Shown here: piece by piece, positions 27,246-35,527 of the stretch
How positions within the stretch are numbered: the first letter of the stretch is position 1
How the letters are laid out: each line of letters starts with the position of its first letter
Assembly: GCA_036521995.1 (NCBI GenBank)
Contig: DATDGR010000181.1
Span: 3,326 to 67,325, forward strand
Direction: 5' to 3'
From: Gp13-AA77 sp036521995
GTDB lineage: Bacteria > Acidobacteriota > Terriglobia > UBA7540
DNA: 64,000 nucleotides
Notes under the pieces: generated by a model
Told to the model about the DNA's origin: nothing
The model's input: only the letters and a program-made list of their open reading frames with translations
The model's database searches: none
Made by a program: the position numbers and the translations under genes

Positions 27246-28331
27246 CGCTTTCTCGAAGTTCAGCACGCCTGAGACGGCGAAACTCAGCACGCCGATCAAA
27301 ATCAAGCCCAAGACGGGCGTGCCGCGGCGCAGGTTCACGCGGGCGAAGGCACGCGGCAGCACGCCGTCCCGGCCCATGCCGAACAGGATGCGCGCCGCCG
27401 CCACTTGGCCGCTAAGCGCCGAGCCGAAGCAGGCGACGATCAGCACCAGCGCCATGGCGTGAAACAGCGGAGCGCCTCCGACGCGTCCGTAGACGTCCAT
27501 AAAGGCGGTCTCAGCGTTGGGAAAGGTGCCGTATTGGGGCCACACCTGGTGGGCCAGGTACACTTGGGCACCGCTTAGCAGCGCGGTGATGATCACCACC
27601 AGCACCACCGCCAGCAGCACGTTGCGGCGCGGGTTGTGAACGTCCTCCGCCAGCGTCGTGACGCTGTCGAACCCGATGTAGGTCAGCGCCGCAAAAGACA
27701 TGGTGGTGGCGAAGGCCCGCAGGTTGAAGGTATGGGGATTCCAAAACGGGGCGGTGGAGAAAACACCGCCGAGGCCCTGCGTGTGGAAGAGGTAGCGCAC
27801 CGCCAACACGGCGAAAATGGCGATCACCGCGCACATGCCGGCCAGCATCAGTTCGTTGGCGCGCGCCGTCCAGCGGATGCCGCAGAGGTTGAGCACCGTG
27901 ATCAGCACGGCGAATCCCAGAGCGGCCAGGCTGTAAGGCAGGGCAGGGAATTCGCGGCGCAGGGTCACGGCCCCGAAGATCACGTTGATCAGGGGCATGA
28001 AGATGTAGCCCAGCAACATGGCCCAGCCAGCCAGGAATCCGGCAAAAGGGTTGATGGCCCGGGCGGCGTAGGTGTAAGCAGAGCCCGCCGCGGGATAGAG
28101 CGCCGCCAAGCGTCCATAGCTCACGGCGGTGAGCAGCGCCGGCACCATGCTGACCAGCAGAGTGTCGGCCACGTGCCCGCCGGAGAGCTTCTCGGCGATG
28201 CCGTAGACTGTCACGGCGGCGACGGGCTGGACAATGACGATGCCGTAGAAGATCAGATCGCCGAGGCCGAGCACCGGCCGCAGGTGTGGGCGGGCGGCGT
28301 GGGTCTCGGCCCGAATCAGGGGTTCATCCAA
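26967..28331 (-). CDS. APC-superfamily amino-acid permease
   Basis: An integral membrane transporter with about 12 hydrophobic segments. The consensus region LGLGDLIFYGIVIVQPVA opens helix 1, and TYIGFDSVTTLAEDVHNPRRNVLLAV is a hallmark of the APC family. The frame is open to 28643, but the upstream part is arginine-rich and unlike the family. A TTG at 28331 with GAGG eight bases upstream gives about 454 residues, the usual size. The transported substrate cannot be assigned. Its 3' end is overlapped by the ASPIC/UnbV frame, and an IS sits about 330 bases upstream, where it may affect expression. Confidence 0.85.
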   Translation of the reverse strand: MDEPLIRAETHAARPHLRPVLGLGDLIFYGIVIVQPVAAVTVYGIAEKLSGGHVADTLLVSMVPALLTAVSYGRLAALYPAAGSAYTYAARAINPFAGFLAGWAMLLGYIFMPLINVIFGAVTLRREFPALPYSLAALGFAVLITVLNLCGIRWTARANELMLAGMCAVIAIFAVLAVRYLFHTQGLGGVFSTAPFWNPHTFNLRAFATTMSFAALTYIGFDSVTTLAEDVHNPRRNVLLAVVLVVIITALLSGAQVYLAHQVWPQYGTFPNAETAFMDVYGRVGGAPLFHAMALVLIVACFGSALSGQVAAARILFGMGRDGVLPRAFARVNLRRGTPVLGLILIGVLSFAVSGVLNFEKASEVLNSGAFAAYMAVDLAAFWQFYLNGGPDRRFWRDAAAPLGGLITCLAIWLSLPRLALTLGAIWLMGGAALGALKARTLSVDEIAADFSAD

Positions 28332-28928
28332 CGACTTGACCTCGCAGGGCGGCTCAGTAGCGTTACATTCGGCTTCGTCCGGCGAACGCTTAGTATCGCA
28401 CGGTTGTCGCGGGTCAGGAGCCTGACGAGCCCCAGCGGGCCGTCGAGCACGGCGAAGGCGAGCTCCTGACCTTCGAACAGAATCTGTAAGTCTATACCAC
28501 AGTGAGTGGCGATCCACGAGAAGCCCAGGGAATGGGCCTCGAGCCAGACTGAAGCTGGCTGCAGTTCCAAGACTACAGCGAGACCGGGTATGCGTCTGCT
28601 CAGGTATGGTGCGATTCTTGCGGAGATGGAGAAATCGATGCACCGAAGCGGCGAGCCGTCCGACTAGTATATCGTTTCATTAAAGTATATCCATATTATT
28701 GGGTGAGGGCTGTGAGCGCCTCGAATTGCTTCCAACGGTGAACGACCGGGCAAGCATTAATTTCCGTGATGCCCTGGAGGATGCGGTCATGGAGTTCCTC
28801 CCACGAGTGGACCCGAATATGTCGCAGGAAAGTACGTGCCATTTTGCCGAAAAGGGTCTCGGCGATGTTGAGCCAAGAACCGTGAGTAGGCGTCAGGACA
28901 TACTTGAAACGGTTCGGTCGGGTTGCTA

Positions 28929-30018
28929 AAGAGCATTACATAATATAGTGACAACTGCGACTATTTCCGCTATACTCTCTGGCATGGGACATCCAGCCGG
29001 AGTTAAACGCGATCGAGTGAAATTAGAGCAGCGACGCCTGAAGGCGGCCAAGTGGCTCAATCGGGGTCTGGCGGAAGCGGAAGTGGCCCGCCGGGTCGGA
29101 GTGCATCGCCAGTCGGTTAACCGTTGGGCGCGGCAGTTGGAGCAAGGTGGTGCCGAGGCTTTGAAGCGCACGCCTCGGGCGGGCCGGCCACCGAAGCTCA
29201 CGGCCGCCGATCGCCAGCGCATGGTGCAGGGCTTGAAGCGGGGCCCGGAGGCCTTGGGGTACGGCACCAGTCTCTGGACCGCTTGGCGGGTGGCCGATCT
29301 GATCGAGCGCGAGTGTGGCGTGAAGTATTCCACGGTGCACACCTGGCGCCTGCTGCGCGACTTGGGTTGGACCCCGCAGCGGCCTGCGGGTCGGGCCTTG
29401 GAACGGAATGAGGCGGCCATTCGGCGCTGGAAACGCCAGCGCTGGCCGGAGTTAAAAAAAACGCTAAAAAACGAGGCCAAACCATCGTTTTCGTTGACGA
29501 AAGCGGATTGAGCGAACGGCCCCACCGGGTGAAGACTTGGGCACCCCGGGGCCAGACGCCGGTGCTCCAATTCCACTTCAACTGGAAGACGCTCTCGGTC
29601 ATGGCGGGGATCACGTGGTGGAACTTCTATTTCAAACTGTTTCCGGGGGCCATCAAGGGGCCGCAGATCATCGAGTTTCTGCAGCACCTGATGCGGCACT
29701 TGCGAAAACCGCTGCTGGTGATTTGGGACGGACTGCCCGGCCATCGCAGTGTGCTCGTCCGCGACTTCGTCGCTGCCCAAGGCAACCGGCTCACCCTGGA
29801 GTGGCTGCCCGCGTACGCACCCGAATTGAATCCGGTGGAACATATCTGGGGCTATCTCAAGCAAAACGAACTGCCGAACCTCTGTCCGCGCGACCTGAGC
29901 GAACTGAGTACGGCCGCCTGTGCGGCCCTGCGGCGCATGCGGCGTCGGCCCACGCTGGTCACGGCATTCTGGAAGCAGGCCGAGCTGTTCTAATGTCACT
30001 ATATTATGTAATCCTCTT
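28929..30018 (+). mobile_element. Inner IS630-family element inserted in the outer transposase
   Basis: A complete 1090-base element. The terminal inverted repeats are 25 bases with a single mismatch: AAGAGCATTACATAATATAG starts the left end (28929) and the complement of AAGAGGATTACATAATATAG ends the right (30018). TA duplications flank it (28927-28928 and 30019-30020). It carries two overlapping frames on the plus strand that together encode one transposase. With near-identical ends and an intact gene, it may still be mobile. Confidence 0.95.
28984..29993 (+). CDS. IS630-family transposase made by programmed -1 frameshift
   Basis: The first frame starts at the ATG 28984 (MGHPAGVKRDRV) and encodes a winged/HTH DNA-binding domain (AEVARRVGVHRQSVNRWARQL); it runs to 29511. 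The catalytic domain is in the -1 frame and ends at 29993. Its first Asp lies in IVFVDESGLSERP, which is only readable after a shift upstream of about 29500. A slippery run of eight A at 29454-29461, and six A at 29466-29471, sit at the junction. The later DDE residues are in VIWDGLPGHRS and NPVEHIWGYLK. The frameshift is inferred from domain continuity and is a known strategy in this family. Confidence 0.88.
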
Positions 30019-30992
30019 TAAATAGGCCTGGGTTTCTTTCGACAAGTGCGCGGAATGGTTGTCGAGGACGAGGCGAAGGGTACAATCCTTGGGGTAGTAG
30101 GCATCCAAGTCTCGCAGTAAGGCAATGAACTCCCGGCTGCGATGACGGCGCTCGACCCGACCGGTGACGTGCCCCGTATGCAGATCCAGGGCGGCCAGAA
30201 TGGAGCAGGTCCCCAAGCGTTGGTACTCATGATCGCGGGCCACGGTCGGATGCTTTCCGGGCACCGGAGGCAGGTCCGGCGCCGTGTTGGAGATAGCCTG
30301 CACCCCCGGCTTTTCATCCACCGAAACCGTGACCACTTTCATCGAGGGTACCCCTGGCCCTCCGGGCTCATTTTGCAGGGCCACTTCCTGATACACCAGC
30401 AGGACCTCCCGCATCTTGCTCTCAAAAGCCGGATCGCGGCGTTGCAGGTAATAGGTAACCTTGTGCGGTTGCAACGGCTGTGCGGCCAAAATCCGATGGA
30501 CCGTCGCCTTGGAGGCCCGGGCCAAGGACGGATGTCCGGCCGCCGCCGCCTCCCGGCGTACGTGTTGGGCCAAGGCTTGCCGCGTCCAAAGCTCGGCGGC
30601 GTAGCCGAAGTCCTTCGGTTTGGAGCAGGCCACATGAACCACCCAAGCTCTGGCCTCTTCCGTCAACTTCGGGAGACTGCCATGCGGTGTATCTTGGAGG
30701 CCGGCGGCCACCCCGACTTTCAACGCCCGGCTGACCCACTTGGCCACGCTCTTCCGAGTCAGTTGCACCGCGCGCATGATGGCGGCGATGCTTTCACCCG
30801 TCTGGTACAGCCACAAAACCTGAGCGCGCTGGACGTCACGCCGCGGAGCCGTATGCGACTTGCGCAACCGCTCCAGCAAATCCACTTCGTTGGGCAACAA
30901 CACCAAAGGAGGGCGAGTCGATCTTCTGGGCATGCTTCGAGCATAGCATATTTCTCATCCTGATCGATATCTTTCACTGAAACGATATACTA

Positions 30993-31315
30993 GATCGTGG
31001 CAATTGCGAAGATCGCCCTCGCTCGCGTCGAGGATTATATTCAAATCGAGCACGACGGCTCTATCAGCTTCGACCCCTCAAACCTCCGCGCAGCGGCGGC
31101 AGCACGAATCACCGTAACCGTGAGCGAGCACACCGAGGGGATAGGGAAGGATGCCGTGAGCAGGTGGACTCAAGCTTCGGCAAGGCTGGCGTGGCCGTTC
31201 TCGCTTCAAGCGCTAGCGCCATCGCGCTCCTCTCCACTGGCAAGCTCCTGATCATGAGCGCCTTCAATTCGCTGGTGCCTAGCAGCACATCTTCCGGCGC
31301 CATCATGCGCTACAA
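30993..31315. other. Sequence flanking the IS, with a possible gene fragment
   Basis: No confident gene. A GTG-started frame at 30997-31251 begins immediately beside the IS end and encodes IALARVEDYIQIEHDGSISF, faintly like a DNA-packaging or regulatory small protein, then degenerates. It may be the remnant of a gene hit by the outer IS. No ribosome binding site is visible. Confidence 0.25.
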
Positions 31316-32368
31316 TTATGGTTCATGGACAGAGGGAGAGTTCGAGGCTTCCGGCCTCCATAAGGAGACGATCTTCGGCCAGCCGCCAACCCATTCGATC
31401 TTACCGATCTGAAGGAAGGGCCGGCCGGTGTCAGCTTTGTAGGCGTGGAAGAAGATGTAGTCGCCGGAGTGATCATGCAAGACTGAGTTGTGGCCCGGCC
31501 CTCGCCATTCGTTGCTGCCTTGTTGGATCATCGTGCCGCCACCCTCGAGCATCGCCTTTTCGTCGCGGTCTGCGTATGGTCCCATGACCTGCCGGCTCCT
31601 CCCGACTCGAATGTTGTAGGTGCTGGCTGCGCCCCTGCAGCAGAAGTCGAAGGAGGCGAACAGATAGTAGAAACCTGCATGATGAAAGATGTACGGCCCC
31701 TCGATTGAGCCAAGGATCGGAGAGTCTCTCGGTCGCTGCGCGAGTGAATACAGATGCGTATCCTCGGCGGATCGCTCGCCCGTCGCCGGGTCGAGCCGTA
31801 CCATCTTGATTCCACTCCAGAAGCTACCAAAATCCATCCATACCCAATTCTGACTGCTAACAATCACGTTGGGGTCGATGGCATTCCAATCGTCTGTCGG
31901 AAATGATTCGATCACCTTTCCCTCATCCGTCCATCGGTAGTCTTTGCGGGTCGAATCGAGCGTCGCGTTGGTGGCGTGACCAATGAGCGACCTGTTCTTG
32001 CCGAATGTCGATATGGCGTAGTACAAGTGCCACTTCGACCCGAAACGGGCAAGGTCGGGAGCCCACGCGCCTTTCGACTCCGGGATTTCCTCGTGAATCC
32101 AGGCAGGTGGCTCTTCGAACACGGTGCCACACAGCGACCAGTGCTTAAGATCGCTGGAGCAACGGATCGGGAGGAACCCGTTCCGCCCTTCCGCGCTCGT
32201 GCAGAAGAGATAGTATTTCGAATTCTCGCTCGCGATGTGCGGATCGTGACAGGACAGGTCTCCTGTCAGGTGTGGGCTAGCGTCAGAAGCGGGACCAGGA
32301 ACCGAGAGGTTCGCGAAGAGCACCCCAACGGTTGCCACTTGTGTAAGTTTTGCGGCGAAGGATCTCAT
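31316..32368 (-). CDS. GH43-family arabinanase-like glycoside hydrolase
   Basis: A 350-residue secreted enzyme with an N-terminal export signal (about 1-30). The five-bladed propeller of clan GH-F is indicated by the three catalytic acids in expected order. The base Asp42 is in LSCHDPHIA, the pKa-modulating Asp in WNAIDPNVIV, and the acid Glu in ILGSIEGPYIFHH. ESKGAWAPDLARFG and GPGHNSVLHD match endo-1,5-alpha-L-arabinanase subfamilies. Family members cut arabinan side chains of pectin; other GH43 members act on arabinoxylan. No regulator or transporter gene is adjacent. The family is secure; the substrate is probable. Confidence 0.88.
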   Translation of the reverse strand: MRSFAAKLTQVATVGVLFANLSVPGPASDASPHLTGDLSCHDPHIASENSKYYLFCTSAEGRNGFLPIRCSSDLKHWSLCGTVFEEPPAWIHEEIPESKGAWAPDLARFGSKWHLYYAISTFGKNRSLIGHATNATLDSTRKDYRWTDEGKVIESFPTDDWNAIDPNVIVSSQNWVWMDFGSFWSGIKMVRLDPATGERSAEDTHLYSLAQRPRDSPILGSIEGPYIFHHAGFYYLFASFDFCCRGAASTYNIRVGRSRQVMGPYADRDEKAMLEGGGTMIQQGSNEWRGPGHNSVLHDHSGDYIFFHAYKADTGRPFLQIGKIEWVGGWPKIVSLWRPEASNSPSVHEP

Positions 32369-33352
32369 CTAAACTTAGAATGGCTCAGGAACACTCTCAA
32401 CGGACTCCGGACGAAAATTCTCGGTTGCGCTTTCCATAAAGCGTACGTAGCACCGCTTCAGTCCCCGCGTGAGAGGCACTCGAGATCGATCTTTCCAGTA
32501 AATCTTCGATCGACTCCCGTGGCCGATTCTTGAGGGTCACCCTGAACTGCCCATGCGACGTGGCTGGACATTGTCCTTTTCTGGGGTCTTTGGTAATTTG
32601 CTCGGCGATTTGCTGCCTCCGCCGATTTCCACACATACAGGTCGGCAGCGTCCAAAGCAGCGAACTCACGGGAATCCCCTGGTCATCCACGTGCTCAGCC
32701 ATCACGTTCACAAAATCAAACATAAGCGGGATCGGCTTGCAGGGCTTTTCGATCGATTTAGAAAGACCCACCCCGACGAAATGAAGTTTGCGGGCCATGT
32801 GGCCTTCAGGCATCCTCCCTTCTATCTTCAATCCTACTCTAGTTGCCGGGAACGGCTCGTGCCTAGTCCACATCGTAGGCGAAATCTGCGCACCAGCCGC
32901 CTTCCGAAAGTACCAGCCCGGCCGGGAGCGCGCACCGGACTGTACCACTTTGTCGATCTCTTTATCGCGCTCCCAGGCTTCCGTACAAGGCGTTCGGGAA
33001 CCAACAATCATCATGCTCCCAAGGTCAGGCCCCGGACATGAGTCGCTCGATCATCGCCATTCGGGCTCGATCTTACACCGCGAACTCGAGCTGCACGTCG
33101 GAGAGATGGAAATCGGTGCGGAGCCGGCGGCACTCATCCCCTCGTGAGCAGCAGCGGATACGCCGAGTGGAGTCTCTTATGGCAGGCCTCCGTGACTGAA
33201 CTTGGCTGCGGTTGAGACAGGGCCTGGCGACATTAAATTCAAACCTCGCGACAGCCCCTTTAGCCGTAACCGCGCGATTCAGTCGATTGACTTCCGGCCA
33301 GCGCGGCGCTACCGTAGCGCTGAAACGATGCCGCCGGAAGGAGGAGAGTCTC
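32369..33352. other. Gap with one doubtful minus-strand ORF
   Basis: Nearly 1 kb between the GH43 start and the next plus-strand gene. A minus-strand frame at 32397-33014 (205 codons) contains ARKLHFVGVGLSKSIEKP and a Cys/Arg-rich stretch, and ends 28 bases before the GH43 gene. I recognise no family, and an overlapping plus-strand frame (32553-33041) is equally open. It may be a hypothetical or degenerate gene. AGGAGGAGAG at 33338-33347 is the ribosome binding site of the next gene. Confidence 0.3.
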
Positions 33353-34225
33353 ATGAAACCGATGCCCTCAAGGAAACCCTCTAGTCTTTCCGAAATCTGC
33401 CATCAACGGCTCAGCATGTATGCGATCGCGGCTGGCGCAACGGGCGTGGGAATGCTGGCGTTAGCGCCACCCTCGGCAGCGGAAGTCGTCTACACGCCGG
33501 CCCATGCTGACGTGGTGCGTCATGGCCACTTGTTCCTTGATCTGAATCACGATGGAAAGGCTGATTTCGAGATTGCTCAGAGATCCGGCTGTACCACCGG
33601 CGGCGCGCCAGTGCGCAGGCGGCAGGACGCGGGTCGGCCGCCTACTCAATTCGGCGGTTTCTGTACTTCCGCCCTTTATGTGTATGTTCCCTATTATGGC
33701 AAGCGGACCCGCGGCAACGCCGCGATCGGAAACGGTTCCGGGTTTCCACCACATCGTGCCTATGCGCTCAAGTCCGGGGCGCCGATCAGTTCAGCCCAGC
33801 CGTTTGGTGGCTTTTACTTGAACTTCCGCAGCCGGGGCAGCAATACCGAGGGGACTTGTCTCGCTTCCTGGGGTTCTTGGATCAATGTTACAAATCGCTA
33901 TTTGGGCCTGAAATTTCACATCAACGGCGAGATTCATTTTGGCTGGGCTCGCTTGAATGCCACCTGCAGCCCTACATCGAGAGTGGTCGCCCTCCGGACC
34001 GGCTACGCTTACGAGACCATCGCAAACAAACCCATCGTCGCCGGCCAGACCCGGGACGCTGCGGAGAGTCCAGGCGGCGACCCAAATCCGGCAAACTTCG
34101 ATAATTCCCCTGCATTCCTGACCCGTCCTGACCCCGCACAACTGGCCTCGCTCGGTGCGCTAGCGCTCGGCGCGCAAGGCCTCTCCATATGGCGACGGAA
34201 AGAGTCGGTAAGCGCTGCCAATTGA
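33353..34225 (+). CDS. Secreted protein with C-terminal GLSIWRRKE anchor-like tail
   Basis: The ATG at 33353 has a strong GGAGGAG site. The N-terminus (MYAIAAGATGVGMLALAPPSAA around residues 20-41) looks like a signal peptide. The mature protein opens with FLDLNHDGKADFEI, a calcium-loop-like DxNxDG motif common in secreted adhesin-like proteins, then a Cys-containing beta-rich body of about 200 residues. The C-terminus has a Pro/Asn linker, a short hydrophobic segment (LASLGALALGAQGL) and a basic WRRKE end. That tripartite tail resembles a sorting or anchoring signal, analogous to PEP-CTERM but lacking the PEP motif. I recognise no enzymatic domain. Confidence 0.7.
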   Translation: MKPMPSRKPSSLSEICHQRLSMYAIAAGATGVGMLALAPPSAAEVVYTPAHADVVRHGHLFLDLNHDGKADFEIAQRSGCTTGGAPVRRRQDAGRPPTQFGGFCTSALYVYVPYYGKRTRGNAAIGNGSGFPPHRAYALKSGAPISSAQPFGGFYLNFRSRGSNTEGTCLASWGSWINVTNRYLGLKFHINGEIHFGWARLNATCSPTSRVVALRTGYAYETIANKPIVAGQTRDAAESPGGDPNPANFDNSPAFLTRPDPAQLASLGALALGAQGLSIWRRKESVSAAN

Positions 34226-34646
34226 TGGATCGGTGTGACGCTAGGCGCAGCCGCAAGCTGATGACGGTTGCAAAATAGAGTGACAGTCTCAGGAACTAGC
34301 TTTGCGCAAGGCCACCGAAAGATCTCGCGGCTTGGCTCAAACTGAGCTTCACTGGACTCTAGAGGGCGAAGCAAAACACGAAGAAGCCGGACCGGTTCTC
34401 CGTCGCGCAGAGCGGCGATCCTGGGCGGCGCCAAGGAGTTGGTATCTGGACGGGCAGGGCCCGTAGGGCTTACGACCTTGCCAAAGCTCTCCGCAAGACT
34501 TAGCGTATCGCGACCGATCAAATGAGCATCAAAGGACGAACCCGACATGATCCTCAAAAAGGGCGAAGGTCGACTGGAGGGACAGTTCTTCGGCCCCCCC
34601 GGCACAGCCACGGTGATCGCGTTTGGGCACTGGAGCCACGGGTTCC
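34226..34646. other. Non-coding stretch
   Basis: About 420 bases between the tail-bearing secreted protein and the frameshifted membrane-protein gene. Minus-strand open frames here lack start signals and resemble no family. Nothing structural stands out. Confidence 0.4.
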
Positions 34647-34990
34647 ATGGGTTTCATGCTCTACGCGGGTCAGCGTCTCGGTGCCCCTCGTCTCCTGCTC
34701 GGACTGTTCGCGATGTGGGTGGTTTCTCCGTTCGTGGCTCTCGCAGTGGCCTACATCTTGTCGACGCGCTGGTCGGTTCTAACCCAACCAACGCTTTATG
34801 GGTGACGACGGTTCTCGCTGTGGCCTCTTTGGCGATCTACGGAGCGGTCGCGTTTGGGGCTTCCAGGCCGAAGACTGTCGTATTCGTCATCGTTGCTCCC
34901 GCGTCATGGCTCCTTCCAGCGATCGTCGTTGCGACAGCGGGCGTTCGTATCGCGGCAGTCTTCCTTCAGGGGCAAATTGGCCGCGAGTCT
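34647..34990 (+). pseudogene. Small membrane protein gene with a single-base frameshift
   Basis: From the ATG at 34647 the frame encodes a hydrophobic protein (MGFMLYAGQRLGAPRLLLGL, then FAMWVVSPFVALAVAYILS) and stops at 34803-34805 just after PTLYG. The neighbouring frame continues the same character without a gap (VTTVLAVASLAIYGAVAFG, then VIVAPASWLLPAIVVAT). The two frames join naturally if one G is restored in the GGG at about 34799-34801. The intact product would be a small protein with about four membrane helices. It is either a recent pseudogene or an assembly error. Confidence 0.55.
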
Positions 34991-35329
34991 AGCTTTGAGC
35001 CAGTCATCCTGGCTTCTCAGGGGGGCTTCTCGCATCCTTTACGGGCTTGATGCAGATGAGGCTCTTTAGGAGCCGCCACCAGAGTCGTCACTGTGTTTGT
35101 TATCTCTCGCAAGTTTCCTGACATGTGGGTGCCAGCCTTCCGTCGCAGGGCCATTTGCGTTGGTGTTGGTGATACCGCCGAATTGGAATTGCGGCTCTTG
35201 GCTTCTCGTGCGGCGCTGGCTCGAATGATCTGACAGAGCGAAGCGAGGTCCTGGAGAACAGGTTATTGCAGGGACTTCAAGACGTGGTGCTCCGGCCCGA
35301 CGTAGGAGTCTTACCAGCACCAAATCGGT

Positions 35330-35405
35330 TGGTGCCGCGGGACGGAGTTGAACCGCCGACGCCAGCCTTTTCAGGGCTGCGCTCTACCACCTGAGCTACC
35401 GCGGC
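35330..35405 (-). tRNA. tRNA-Phe (anticodon GAA)
   Basis: On the minus strand the cloverleaf folds completely. The acceptor GCCGCGG pairs with CCGCGGC, the D arm contains GCTCAGGTGGTAGAGC, and the anticodon stem CAGCC/GGCTG encloses CTGAAAA with anticodon GAA. The T arm GGCGG/CCGTC encloses TTCAACT. Discriminator A and an encoded CCA end the gene. Length is 76 nt. Confidence 0.97.
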
Positions 35406-35527
35406 ACGGTGCGTCTATTGTGAGATGAAGTCCGACCGCGTGTCAATTCTAGCTCAGCCGTTGGACGCTAACGGACGCTCGGGCTGACTTAAGAGGTCCG
35501 GCCGCTACGGGCCCGGCGAGAAGACTC

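Larger units (their letters stand above)
28696..30933 (-). pseudogene. IS630-family transposase split by a nested IS
   Basis: The N-terminal part (30933 down to 30021) has two helix-turn-helix regions (TGESIAAIMRAVQLTRKSV), then the DDE catalytic core with VSVDEKPG (Asp 1) and LVLDNHSAHLSKETQAYL (Asp 2). The C-terminal part (28926 down to 28696) reads RPNRFKYVLTPTHGSWLN and IAETLFGKMARTFLRH, supplying the catalytic Glu. Joining the two flanks across one TA restores QAYLATRPNRF in frame and a 381-residue transposase with a normal stop at 28696-28698. The gene is therefore intact apart from the insertion and was disrupted recently. Confidence 0.93.
28667..30990 (-). mobile_element. Outer IS630-family element, interrupted by a second IS
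   Basis: The ends are imperfect inverted repeats: GTATATCGTTTCA from 28667 and its complement ending at 30990 are identical for 13 bases and match at about 21 of 25. TA dinucleotides flank both ends (28665-28666 and 30991-30992), as expected for IS630/Tc1-mariner target duplication. Removing the nested 1090-base element and one TA leaves 1232 bases with one transposase frame on the minus strand. It inserted between the APC permease upstream region and unassigned sequence. Confidence 0.9.

Noticed and set aside
28332..28643. Upstream extension of the permease frame (about 100 residues)
   Set aside because: Arginine/proline-rich, unlike any APC permease N-terminus; the TTG at 28331 with GAGG upstream gives a normal length.
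34009..34611. Minus-strand ORF of 200 codons downstream of the tail-bearing secreted protein
   Set aside because: It overlaps the 3' end of that gene antisense, lacks a start signal and resembles no family.
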